Shown in pieces: positions 1 to 5,836 of a stretch of 11,110 nucleotides of DNA. The notes beneath the pieces were generated by a model that was not told the origin of the DNA, did not search any database, and saw only the letters and a list, made by a program, of their open reading frames with translations. This DNA is from CAYPXJ01 sp964414595 (lineage in GTDB: Bacteria > Pseudomonadota > Alphaproteobacteria > Rickettsiales > CAIJLX01): assembly GCA_964414595.1 (NCBI GenBank), contig CAYPXJ010000049.1, positions 1 through 11,110 of the forward strand. Direction: 5' to 3'. Numbering within the stretch: position 1 is the first letter of the stretch; each line of letters begins with the position of its first letter. The position numbers were made by a program, and so were the translations under genes.

Positions 1-62
1 CGAAAGACGGCATCCCGGCTACCTTCGACATCATCACGATTACAGGTTGGACGAAAGCTTAG
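1..62 (+). CDS. 3' end of a probable SAM-dependent methyltransferase (BioC/NDUFAF5-like), partial
   Basis: Only the last 19 codons are inside the window, read in the frame beginning at base 3 and closed by a TAG at 60-62. The tail contains PATFDIITITGW, which resembles the C-terminal strand of alphaproteobacterial methyltransferases related to BioC and the mitochondrial complex I assembly factor NDUFAF5, whose proteins typically end in an ATFE-hydrophobic-LTGWAP motif. The match is from recall of the family and covers no catalytic residues, so function is an inference. The other two plus frames do not give a recognisable end. Its stop overlaps the stop of the convergent oxidoreductase gene by 4 nt, leaving no room for a terminator between them. 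Confidence 0.5.
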   Translation, partial: KDGIPATFDIITITGWTKA

Positions 63-1012
63 GGAATAAGCAAAATCTTGCCAATATGGCCACCCTGCTC
101 CATCGTTTCATGTGCGGCTGCAGCTTCTGTAAGTGAAAATTTCTGTGCAATAATCGGCGCCATTTTCCCCGCGTCGATCAGTGGCCAAATCACGGTCCGC
201 ACCGATTGCATAATCTGATATTTCTTGAGCAAACTCTGCCCGCGCAACATCGAACCAATGAGCTGCAAATTCTTCATGACGAGCGCGCTGTAATTCGCTT
301 CCGCCTTCGCACCTTCCATAAAACCAATCATTACGATGCGTGCGCCAAACACCGCCGCCTGAAAATTGCGCTGTACATAACTGCCGCCGACCATATCCAA
401 GATCAGCTGCGCGCCATTATGCTTCGAGAGAATTTCCACAAAATCTTCCCGGGTGTAATCAATCGCCGTCGCACCGAGTTTTTTTGCCACCTGGCATTTT
501 TCGGCGGAACCCACCGTCGTAAACACACGCGCACCGAGCAGATGCGCCACCTGAATCGCAATCACGCCAATGCCGCTTGTGCCGCCATGAATCAGCACGT
601 TTTCGCCCGGCGCCATGCGTCCCAGATCGAGCAAATTCAGATACACCGTTGCCGCCGCTTCCGGCAGTGACGCTGCTTCTTCTAAAGAAATATTTTCCGG
701 CGCGCGCAGTGTGAGCCCCTCATGCGCCAACGCATATTCACCGTAACCGCCGCCACCCAAAAGCGCGCATACTTTATCGCCGACCTTGAAACTCCGCACT
801 TCATTACCGATCGCATCAATCTCGCCGGAAACCTCGAGCCCCGGCACATCGCTTTCACCTTCCGGCACCGCATAAAGCCCTTTGCGCTGCAGAATATCCG
901 CGCGATTCACACCCGCCGCCGCCACACGAATCAGCACCTCATGCGCGCCCGGCATGGGCTTCTCCACCTCACCAAGAACGAGCTGTTTCTGTTTAATATG
1001 GAGGATTTTCAT
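59..1012 (-). CDS. NAD(P)H:quinone oxidoreductase, zinc-free MDR family (PIG3-like)
   Basis: A 317-residue medium-chain dehydrogenase/reductase, the usual length for the quinone reductase/PIG3 (TP53I3) branch, expected to be a soluble NADPH-dependent reductase of quinones or related enones. The N-terminal GroES-like domain (about 1-125) carries AAAGVNRADILQRKGLY (31-47) and PGLEVSGEI (57-65), both typical of the family. The nucleotide-binding Rossmann domain follows, with the glycine motif HGGTSGIG at 142-149 and acidic D185 in the second half. The cysteine cluster that binds structural zinc in alcohol dehydrogenases is absent, which fits this zinc-free branch. The start is the ATG at 1012; only a weak Shine-Dalgarno lies upstream. 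It is divergent from the exported-protein gene at 1079 and convergent with the methyltransferase tail. The physiological substrate cannot be told from sequence. Confidence 0.9.
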   Translation of the reverse strand: MKILHIKQKQLVLGEVEKPMPGAHEVLIRVAAAGVNRADILQRKGLYAVPEGESDVPGLEVSGEIDAIGNEVRSFKVGDKVCALLGGGGYGEYALAHEGLTLRAPENISLEEAASLPEAAATVYLNLLDLGRMAPGENVLIHGGTSGIGVIAIQVAHLLGARVFTTVGSAEKCQVAKKLGATAIDYTREDFVEILSKHNGAQLILDMVGGSYVQRNFQAAVFGARIVMIGFMEGAKAEANYSALVMKNLQLIGSMLRGQSLLKKYQIMQSVRTVIWPLIDAGKMAPIIAQKFSLTEAAAAHETMEQGGHIGKILLIP

Positions 1013-1021
1013 TTCTAAAAC

Positions 1022-1049
1022 TTGCGTGCGGCGGTGATTTTGCTATTCT
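1022..1049 (+). promoter_or_regulatory. possible extended -10 promoter for the small exported protein
   Basis: In the 66-bp divergent gap, TTGCGT (1022-1027) is followed after 16 nt by TATTCT (1044-1049), preceded by TGC to make an extended -10 motif (TGnTATTCT). The -35 match is poor (3 of 6) and the -10 matches 4 of 6. It would place transcription start about 25 nt before the ATG at 1079. This is a pattern match only. Confidence 0.3.
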
Positions 1050-1078
1050 TCAAAAGACCTAACTACGGGAGTACCAAG

Positions 1079-1507
1079 ATGCAAGCCTTCTTTCGCCGCA
1101 CATCTCTTTTGGCAGGCGCCGCGCTGATTTTTGCTGCTGGCGTTGCATCGGCAGATAATACTTACCGCGATCCGATTCCGCCTTACCAATCCACAAAACC
1201 CATGGCCGAACAGCCATTGATGGTGATTCGCTTTCATAAATCGCCCGTGTATTACCAAACACAGCTTTTCAACGTGGTGCAAAAAACTATTCAGGTGAAG
1301 CCGAACGCGACATTCGATACGGTATTCATGGTTTCTAAAACCGGCCAGCCGGAACTTGATAAACGCAGCTTTGAGCAGGCGAAAGCCAGCTGGTCGCAAG
1401 TGCTGCAAACACTCACCGATATTGGCGTGCCAGAGCAGCAGATCAGTGTGAATTTCCAGCAAACGCCGGAAGTAGAAAACAACGAGTTACGGATTTTCGT
1501 CCACTAA
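1079..1507 (+). CDS. small exported (periplasmic) protein of unknown function
   Basis: I do not recognise this 142-residue protein with certainty. It begins with a clear Sec signal peptide: positive n-region MQAFFRR, hydrophobic core to about residue 19, and probable cleavage after ASA at about 25. The mature part is about 117 residues, soluble-looking, without cysteines or membrane segments. The C-terminal half (about 85-142) alternates a helix rich in K, E and Q with a short GVPEQQISV segment and a final strand NNELRIFVH. That order recalls the last helix and strand of OmpA-like peptidoglycan-binding folds, but the diagnostic residues are not evident, so this is only a hint. I chose the ATG at 1079 because GGGAG lies 6 nt upstream and the signal peptide starts there; an in-frame TTG at 1022 would add 19 residues ahead of the signal. 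It stands alone between a divergent gene and a convergent rpmJ. Confidence 0.8.
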   Translation: MQAFFRRTSLLAGAALIFAAGVASADNTYRDPIPPYQSTKPMAEQPLMVIRFHKSPVYYQTQLFNVVQKTIQVKPNATFDTVFMVSKTGQPELDKRSFEQAKASWSQVLQTLTDIGVPEQQISVNFQQTPEVENNELRIFVH

Positions 1508-1508
1508 A

Positions 1509-1558
1509 CTTCTACGACACGTAGGCGCGGCGAGTCCGCAGCCTCGACGCAGTAGAAA
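1509..1558. terminator. GC-rich two-tier hairpin between convergent genes, possible terminator or repeat element
   Basis: The outer arms are TTCTAC (1510-1515) and GTAGAA (1552-1557), a perfect 6-bp inverted repeat. The inner stem is AGGCGCGG (1523-1530) pairing with CCGC plus GCCT (1536-1544, one bulged A at 1540) around a CGAGT loop. It sits 2 nt after the stop of the exported-protein gene and 20 nt beyond the stop of the convergent rpmJ, where a bidirectional terminator would be expected. Neither side has a proper U-run, so it is not a textbook intrinsic terminator. It could instead be a member of a dispersed palindromic repeat family. No second copy is seen in this window. Confidence 0.45.
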
Positions 1559-1577
1559 GGAAAATAGGAAATGCGGC

Positions 1578-1709
1578 TTACTTGTAGCCCTGACGCGCCT
1601 TCATGCGCGGATTCTTCTTATTAATCACGTACACCTTACCTTTGCGGCGCACGACGCGGCAGTTTTTATCGCGTTTTTTGGCTGATTTCAGTGAGCTAAG
1701 AACTTTCAT
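1578..1709 (-). CDS. rpmJ: 50S ribosomal protein L36
   Basis: A 43-residue, extremely basic protein. It starts MKVLSSLKSAKKR, contains CRVVRRKGKVYVINKKNP and ends in KARQGYK, the standard form of bacterial L36 in alphaproteobacteria. L36 is a component of the large subunit, bound to 23S rRNA. It has a single cysteine and lacks the C-x2-C...C-x4-H zinc ligands, so it is the zinc-free (C-minus) paralogue type. The ATG at 1709 is preceded by AAAGAGG with 6 nt spacing. It is a free-standing gene rather than part of a ribosomal protein operon, as is usual in this class, and has its own promoter just after the glycosyltransferase gene. Confidence 0.95.
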   Translation of the reverse strand: MKVLSSLKSAKKRDKNCRVVRRKGKVYVINKKNPRMKARQGYK

Positions 1710-1730
1710 AATATCCTCTTTAAGGGCGCT

Positions 1731-1759
1731 CTTTTAGGCGATTGAGCCCGTTTTGTCAA
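1731..1759 (-). promoter_or_regulatory. sigma-70-type promoter of rpmJ
   Basis: Read on the minus strand, a perfect -35 box TTGACA (1754-1759) is followed by a 17-nt spacer and TAAAAG (1731-1736) as the -10 box. It lies between the stop of the glycosyltransferase gene (1763-1765) and the rpmJ start at 1709, leaving a short leader that carries the rpmJ ribosome-binding site. The perfect -35, ideal spacing and location make this the best promoter in the window. The -10 box is only a 4 of 6 match. Confidence 0.65.
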
Positions 1760-1762
1760 CGT

Positions 1763-3589
1763 TTATACACCGGGCAGGATACGAGAAACCCCATGAGCGG
1801 TTTTATCCCAATGGTGCGGCTGCTTAATTAGCGACCAAATCGCGCGGAAACTCGCCACTACATGCATCAGCCAATAGAACGGAAAAATCAGAATATAGGG
1901 CAGCATTCGCCACCAGCGATTCGCCGCCATGACCACCACGGCAATCCCCAAATGCAGCAGCAAACCGCCGAAAAGATTGGACCATAGCACAAGCGTGAGC
2001 CACGCTGGGAAAGGCAGTTCCTGCACATAGCTGAAAGCCGCCAACGCCAGAAAAAAGGGGGTGGTTACATAAAGAAACGCGGGCATGCCAATAAAAAAGA
2101 AAAAGCCAATAAAGCCCTTCCAATTCAACTTCTTAAGCAAATAGCGCGGTTCGCGCAGATGCACCACAAATGTCTGAATATACCCCTTAATCCAGCGCGA
2201 ACGCTGGCGAATCCAGGCGCCCGCCTGATGCGGCGCTTCTTCCAGCGTTTCGGAATCCAGCATCCGGGTTTCGAACCCCTCTTCGGCCAAACGTATGCCA
2301 AAATCGGCATCCTCGGTCACATTATAGGGGTCCCACGCGTGAAGCTGCATCAGCAGATAACGTGGAATATGGTTGCTCGTACCACCCAGCGGAATCGGCA
2401 ATTTCAGACGCTCCAGCCCTTTGAGCATAAACTGGAACCACATACCATATTCCAGCGCAAACATGCGCGTGAGGATATTCTCATCGCGATTATAGTAATT
2501 AAGCCGCGCCTGAACACAGCCGATTTTCCCCTGCCCACGCTGATACGCCGCCACGGATTTTTTTAGCTGCATCGGGTCAGGCACATCTTCCGCATCGTAA
2601 ATGGTAATATAGGCGCCTCGCGCGAATTGCAGCGCGTAATTACAGGCTTTCGGCTTCGTACGGGGGTAAGAAACAGGCACTACGATAATTTCAAAATAAC
2701 GCGCAGGTGTAAGCGCCTGCAAAATCGCTTTTGTGCTTTCGTCATCTTCTTCCACGATGAGTTTGATATCGAGTTTCGATTTGGGATAATCCAGCTGGCC
2801 AAGCGCGCGCAGCAAATGTCGAATAGTAATCTCGCTCTCCTTATAAAGCGGCACCAGAATGCTATAAACGGGCAAGGCTTTCTCTTCTATTTCCTGATAA
2901 GAAAAGCGATCACGCACTCGCTCGCGATATTCCCGTTTCCGCATCCACATGCCCACCACAAAAATCACACCTTTGAAAATAAGGGTCGCGGCGTAAAGCG
3001 CATTCACCAGCACGATAAGCGCCGTAAGCGCGGAAAACCAGTCATACAAAACCCACAACGCGAAGATAACGCCCGGCAGAATCAATCGGCGAAAACGCAC
3101 GCCTTCAAATAATTCCTTTGCGGAAGCTGTGGGCTTTGCTTTCCATAACGCCTCGCGTGCCTGCGCCACCTGCTCCGTTTTGAAAAACTGACGCAACTTC
3201 AAATGAATATCTACCGGCGAGGCAATCACCAGCCGAAAAGGTTCAATATAGGTGGCGCGCAGATGTTTCTTCAGGCCTTCCGTCTCATCAGAACACGCGA
3301 TTATCAGCGCGCCATTCTCCCGCTTCCAGGGTATATATTCGTAGCGAAAATAATCGGATTTCTTTTCCTGTTCGATAAGCTGAGGTTGAATTTCTTCTTC
3401 CATTAAATTGAGGAACGGCAGATTTTTCTGCGCGGCCAGTGCGCGGTGTAATTCCAAAAAATTCAGTTTACCGAGGCCAATCAAAATCCTTCCGATTTTA
3501 TCATGCAGACTATGTTGCAGCACCAGCGCTTCTTCCAACACTGGCCCGCTAATCGTGCCCTGCGCCACCAATACTTCGCCTAGTTTCAT
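1763..3589 (-). CDS. membrane family 2 glycosyltransferase with N-terminal MshEN (c-di-GMP-binding) domain, XagB-like
   Basis: A 608-residue processive-type polysaccharide synthase. Residues 1-54 hold two tandem 24-residue motifs of the MshEN (GspE N-terminal) type: KLGEVLVAQG...LEEALVLQ (2-25) and KIGRILIGLG...LHRALAAQ (31-54). In MshE this motif binds c-di-GMP. Two predicted membrane helices (about 168-214) lead into a cytosolic GT-A domain with EEDDES (280-285), DAED (332-335, the DxD type), TED (425-427) and QRSRW (462-466, the QxxRW motif of cellulose-synthase-like enzymes). Further helices lie at about 492-522, 530-555 and 563-582. Family knowledge predicts polymer synthesis from a nucleotide sugar coupled to transport across the inner membrane; the sugar is unknown. 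The ATG overlaps the stop of the upstream beta-barrel gene (ATGA), implying coupled translation. NfrB of E. coli combines similar domains in a different order. Activation by c-di-GMP is an inference from the motifs. Confidence 0.9.
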   Translation of the reverse strand: MKLGEVLVAQGTISGPVLEEALVLQHSLHDKIGRILIGLGKLNFLELHRALAAQKNLPFLNLMEEEIQPQLIEQEKKSDYFRYEYIPWKRENGALIIACSDETEGLKKHLRATYIEPFRLVIASPVDIHLKLRQFFKTEQVAQAREALWKAKPTASAKELFEGVRFRRLILPGVIFALWVLYDWFSALTALIVLVNALYAATLIFKGVIFVVGMWMRKREYRERVRDRFSYQEIEEKALPVYSILVPLYKESEITIRHLLRALGQLDYPKSKLDIKLIVEEDDESTKAILQALTPARYFEIIVVPVSYPRTKPKACNYALQFARGAYITIYDAEDVPDPMQLKKSVAAYQRGQGKIGCVQARLNYYNRDENILTRMFALEYGMWFQFMLKGLERLKLPIPLGGTSNHIPRYLLMQLHAWDPYNVTEDADFGIRLAEEGFETRMLDSETLEEAPHQAGAWIRQRSRWIKGYIQTFVVHLREPRYLLKKLNWKGFIGFFFFIGMPAFLYVTTPFFLALAAFSYVQELPFPAWLTLVLWSNLFGGLLLHLGIAVVVMAANRWWRMLPYILIFPFYWLMHVVASFRAIWSLIKQPHHWDKTAHGVSRILPGV

Positions 3590-4548
3590 AAGCGGTAATC
3601 CTGGTCCATATCAGGGTATGCGGATTGCCAATCTTCATATTGCCAATTCGGTTCTGGTCTAATTTTTTCTGCGCCAAATTCAGTCCAGATACTTAGCAAA
3701 ACGCCACTGCCCTGGCCTGTATTACGCGCAATCGCATCATAAAACGCGCCTACCTGCAACGCGGTACCCGGCGTAAAATAATAGACGCCCGAAAGCGATA
3801 ATTTCAGCACATCCGCATCCTGAATATTACCGCGAATCACGCGCGCGCTATCACCATCGCCCAGCGCCAACCTGCCATCGAGTTGCGAGAGCACCATAAA
3901 ATCATCCGTCAGCCGGTAACCAAATGCCGCCGCGCCACGCACTTCATCGGAAGGCGCTTCAAAACGGTAGCGATAGGCCGCCTCCAGATTGATAAAATGA
4001 TGCCGACCGCCCTGTGTAAAACCATATCCAGCCAAACCACGCAATTCTACATCCACCTGCCCATTGCCGAGATTAAGTGTACGATCGGAATCATAACCGG
4101 TTGGAATTTTCACAAGCGGTTGTAGGGAAAATACCGCGCTGCTCCCATTCGCAAATTGTCTTTGATGCACACGCTGGCGCACAAAAAACTCCATATCGCT
4201 CAAACCAAAATTCTCCGATTCCGTAACACCCGCCCCCGCTTCCTGATGCAGATATTGCAACGCGCCACTCATCCCGAAGGTTCGGTCTGGAGTCATGCCA
4301 TATTCGATATAAGGATTATATTCGGCTTTTGTGTAATCCGAGATGTCGGATTCGTTGCCGTTTGTATCAACAAAATTATCAGTGATATAATAAGTCGCGT
4401 TGCTGATGAAAATGCCTTTGCCTTCGGGCTGAGTCCAGGCACCCGGATAAACCTCGCCCGGCCACGCTAGCAATACAACCAGCGCACAATATGCCAATAG
4501 AAAACGCTTAGTGCAGTTTTCTATTAATATCGGAGATGGCTTTGGCAA
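3586..4548 (-). CDS. outer-membrane beta-barrel protein paired with the glycosyltransferase, XagA-like
   Basis: The frame is open from a TTG at 4587. I prefer the TTG at 4548 (320 residues) because GGAAG lies 6 nt upstream and it yields a usable signal peptide: a basic n-region, then FLLAYCALVVLLAW, with cleavage probably near VYPGA. A third TTG at 4497, just after the atpF stop, has no ribosome-binding site and no positive n-region. The mature protein is cysteine-free and built of alternating aromatic/polar strands with Gly-, Asn- and Asp-rich turns (for example NATYYITDNF, EAAYRYRFEA, LSGVYYFTPG), as expected for an outer-membrane barrel of about 12 strands; the strand count is a guess. No catalytic motif is visible. 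It overlaps the end of atpF by 41 nt and the glycosyltransferase start by 4 nt. By context it may export or anchor the polymer, as suggested for XagA next to XagB. A generic barrel of the MetA-pathway transporter type is the alternative. Confidence 0.72.
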   Translation of the reverse strand: MPKPSPILIENCTKRFLLAYCALVVLLAWPGEVYPGAWTQPEGKGIFISNATYYITDNFVDTNGNESDISDYTKAEYNPYIEYGMTPDRTFGMSGALQYLHQEAGAGVTESENFGLSDMEFFVRQRVHQRQFANGSSAVFSLQPLVKIPTGYDSDRTLNLGNGQVDVELRGLAGYGFTQGGRHHFINLEAAYRYRFEAPSDEVRGAAAFGYRLTDDFMVLSQLDGRLALGDGDSARVIRGNIQDADVLKLSLSGVYYFTPGTALQVGAFYDAIARNTGQGSGVLLSIWTEFGAEKIRPEPNWQYEDWQSAYPDMDQDYRL

Positions 4549-4987
4549 TAATTTCTTCCGCCACTTCTTTGCCCAGGTTTTCCACAATCAGCGTGCGCGC
4601 CGCGGCAAGCGTAATATCTACCGCATTACGCTGAATTTCCGAAACCACAGCAGCTTCTGCTTGTGCAATTTTCTGCATCGCGAGTTCGGTACGCTTATTC
4701 AAATCATATTCCAGACGCGCTTCCGCTTCTTTGCGGATATGCGCCGATTCCGCTTGCGCGTGCGATAGAATATTTTTGGATTCTTCGCTTAGCTTGCGGT
4801 GCTGCTGTTCGATTTGCGCCAGCAGATTCTGTGCTTCTTCTTTCAGGCGCGTTGCATCTTCAAGCTCCTGGCGGATTTTCGCCGAGCGCTGATCAAGCAT
4901 TTTTGCCAGAATTTTACACGCCGGCTTAGCCACCAGAGCCATAAAAATTACAAACGAAACAGCAACCCAAAATAACGGCGACGACAT
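4508..4987 (-). CDS. atpF: ATP synthase F0 subunit b
   Basis: A 159-residue peripheral stalk subunit of the F0 sector. One N-terminal membrane helix (about 5-22, with PLFWVAVSFVIFMALVAKP) is followed by a long, highly charged coiled coil (about 28-125, rich in E, K, Q and A) and a C-terminal domain that would dock on F1 subunits alpha and delta. It forms a heterodimer with the neighbouring b' subunit. The MSSPLFW start and the position as last gene of the F0 set match alphaproteobacterial b rather than b'. The ATG at 4987 has AGAGGG 5 nt upstream, and the gap to the b' stop is 9 nt. Its last 41 nt probably overlap the start of the beta-barrel gene, an unusual downstream neighbour. Confidence 0.95.
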   Translation of the reverse strand: MSSPLFWVAVSFVIFMALVAKPACKILAKMLDQRSAKIRQELEDATRLKEEAQNLLAQIEQQHRKLSEESKNILSHAQAESAHIRKEAEARLEYDLNKRTELAMQKIAQAEAAVVSEIQRNAVDITLAAARTLIVENLGKEVAEEIIAKAISDINRKLH

Positions 4988-4996
4988 GTAAACCCT

Positions 4997-5479
4997 CTAT
5001 GCTTTTAACTTCTTAACTTGTTGCTCGGCAGCATCCTTGCCCACATTCACAGCAGCGATTTTTGCCACCACATCAGGAATAAGCTGCGCCGCCAAACTTT
5101 TCACCACCGTATCCGCTTTCGCACGTGCTTTCTCGATTTGCGTTTCGGATTCGGCAACTTTTTTCGCCAGCGATTTTTCCAGTTCTTCCTGCTTTTTTGC
5201 CGCGGTCTGCGCGATTTCTGCGCGTACTTTGGCTACCGTAGCGGCAGAATTGGCGCGCGCTTTAGCCAGATTTTCTTCATATTCGCTTTTCAGCGAAGCC
5301 GCTTCTTTTTGAAAGCGCTCAGCGAGTGAGAGATCATCCAGTTTGCGATCTTGCCGTGTCTGATAAATATGCGTGATGCGCGGTAGAACCGTGCGACCAA
5401 GCAGCACATACAGCAGCGCAAAGGCTAGCGAAAGCCAGAACGCAAGCGCGGCAAACCACTCGAATTGTAACTGCGGCAT
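4997..5479 (-). CDS. atpF2: ATP synthase F0 subunit b' (second b-type subunit)
   Basis: A 160-residue b' subunit, the second peripheral-stalk partner found in alphaproteobacteria, cyanobacteria and plastids, where it pairs with b. The MPQLQFEWFA start, a membrane helix at about 7-28 and then LPRITHIYQTRQDRKLDDL (31-50) are characteristic of b'. The rest is a charged alanine-rich coiled coil ending in VKKLKA. The ATG at 5479 lies 22 nt after the atpE stop and has no clear Shine-Dalgarno, so translation probably depends on the traffic of ribosomes leaving atpE. It could be confused with b, but its order (directly after atpE) and N-terminal motif favour b'. Confidence 0.92.
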   Translation of the reverse strand: MPQLQFEWFAALAFWLSLAFALLYVLLGRTVLPRITHIYQTRQDRKLDDLSLAERFQKEAASLKSEYEENLAKARANSAATVAKVRAEIAQTAAKKQEELEKSLAKKVAESETQIEKARAKADTVVKSLAAQLIPDVVAKIAAVNVGKDAAEQQVKKLKA

Positions 5480-5501
5480 GGGTCAAAAACCGCGCGCGAA
5501 A

Positions 5502-5741
5502 TTACGTGAAGAGAACGATAAGCGCGATCAGGAACGCGAAGAGACCCATCGCTTCCGAAAGGCCCGCGCCAATGAACGCGTAACGCGTCAGTTTGCCTTC
5601 AGCCGAAGGATTGCGCGCAATACCATTCAGAATAGCCGCGAAAATATGGCCTACCCCGATTGCCGCGCCGAGCATCCCGAGGGTTGCAAGACCAGCGCCG
5701 ATATATTTCAGTGCGTCGAGCGAAGCTGCTGTTTGTTCCAT
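5502..5741 (-). CDS. atpE: ATP synthase F0 subunit c
   Basis: A 79-residue proteolipid of two membrane helices (about 11-37 and 54-78) joined by the polar loop ARNPSAEGK, which contains the conserved RNP (43-45) that contacts subunits gamma and epsilon. Helix 2 carries the ion-binding carboxylate E63 in SEAMGLFAF. Helix 1 is rich in small residues (GAGLATLGMLGAAIGVG), as needed for ring packing. The residue 33 positions before E63 is V30, not the glutamine found in sodium-coupled rings, so proton coupling is inferred. The ATG at 5741 has a strong TAGGAG 8 nt upstream and sits behind the longest gap in this gene run, which fits the need to make many c copies per complex. Confidence 0.97.
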   Translation of the reverse strand: MEQTAASLDALKYIGAGLATLGMLGAAIGVGHIFAAILNGIARNPSAEGKLTRYAFIGAGLSEAMGLFAFLIALIVLFT

Positions 5742-5836
5742 TTTTTATACTCCTATTGTCGTGTAAGTGATTGTTGAAGCCTGCAAAACATACTCAAAAA
5801 AATTCAAAATGCCAGAGGAAATTTTAGGAAAATTAC
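5742..5836 (-). promoter_or_regulatory. 95-nt U-rich leader of atpE
   Basis: All other gaps in the run hemB to the glycosyltransferase gene are 22 nt or less, or overlaps. This one is 95 nt and on the minus strand has U-rich blocks (GAATTTTTTTGAG, GTATGTTTTGC) 40-60 nt ahead of the strong atpE ribosome-binding site TAGGAG. In E. coli a U-rich sequence upstream of atpE enhances its translation to give excess c subunit; a similar role here is inferred from the position and composition. I find no convincing -35/-10 pair or terminator hairpin within it. Confidence 0.35.

Noticed and set aside
206..670. Plus-strand open frame of 154 codons opposite the quinone oxidoreductase
   Set aside because: Antisense shadow of a well-supported enzyme; the translation is rich in His, Arg and Asn without a recognisable motif.
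1022..1078. TTG-initiated 19-codon extension of the small exported protein
   Set aside because: It would bury the signal peptide, has no ribosome-binding site, and overlaps the likely promoter; the ATG at 1079 with GGGAG is preferred.
1043..1462. Minus-strand open frame of 139 codons opposite the exported-protein gene
   Set aside because: No ribosome-binding site or family motif, while the plus-strand frame has a signal peptide and a good Shine-Dalgarno.
5742..5836. Internal promoter or terminator between atpB and atpE
   Set aside because: No -35/-10 pair with acceptable spacing and no stable stem with a U-run could be found by eye; the U-rich blocks alone are not evidence of either.
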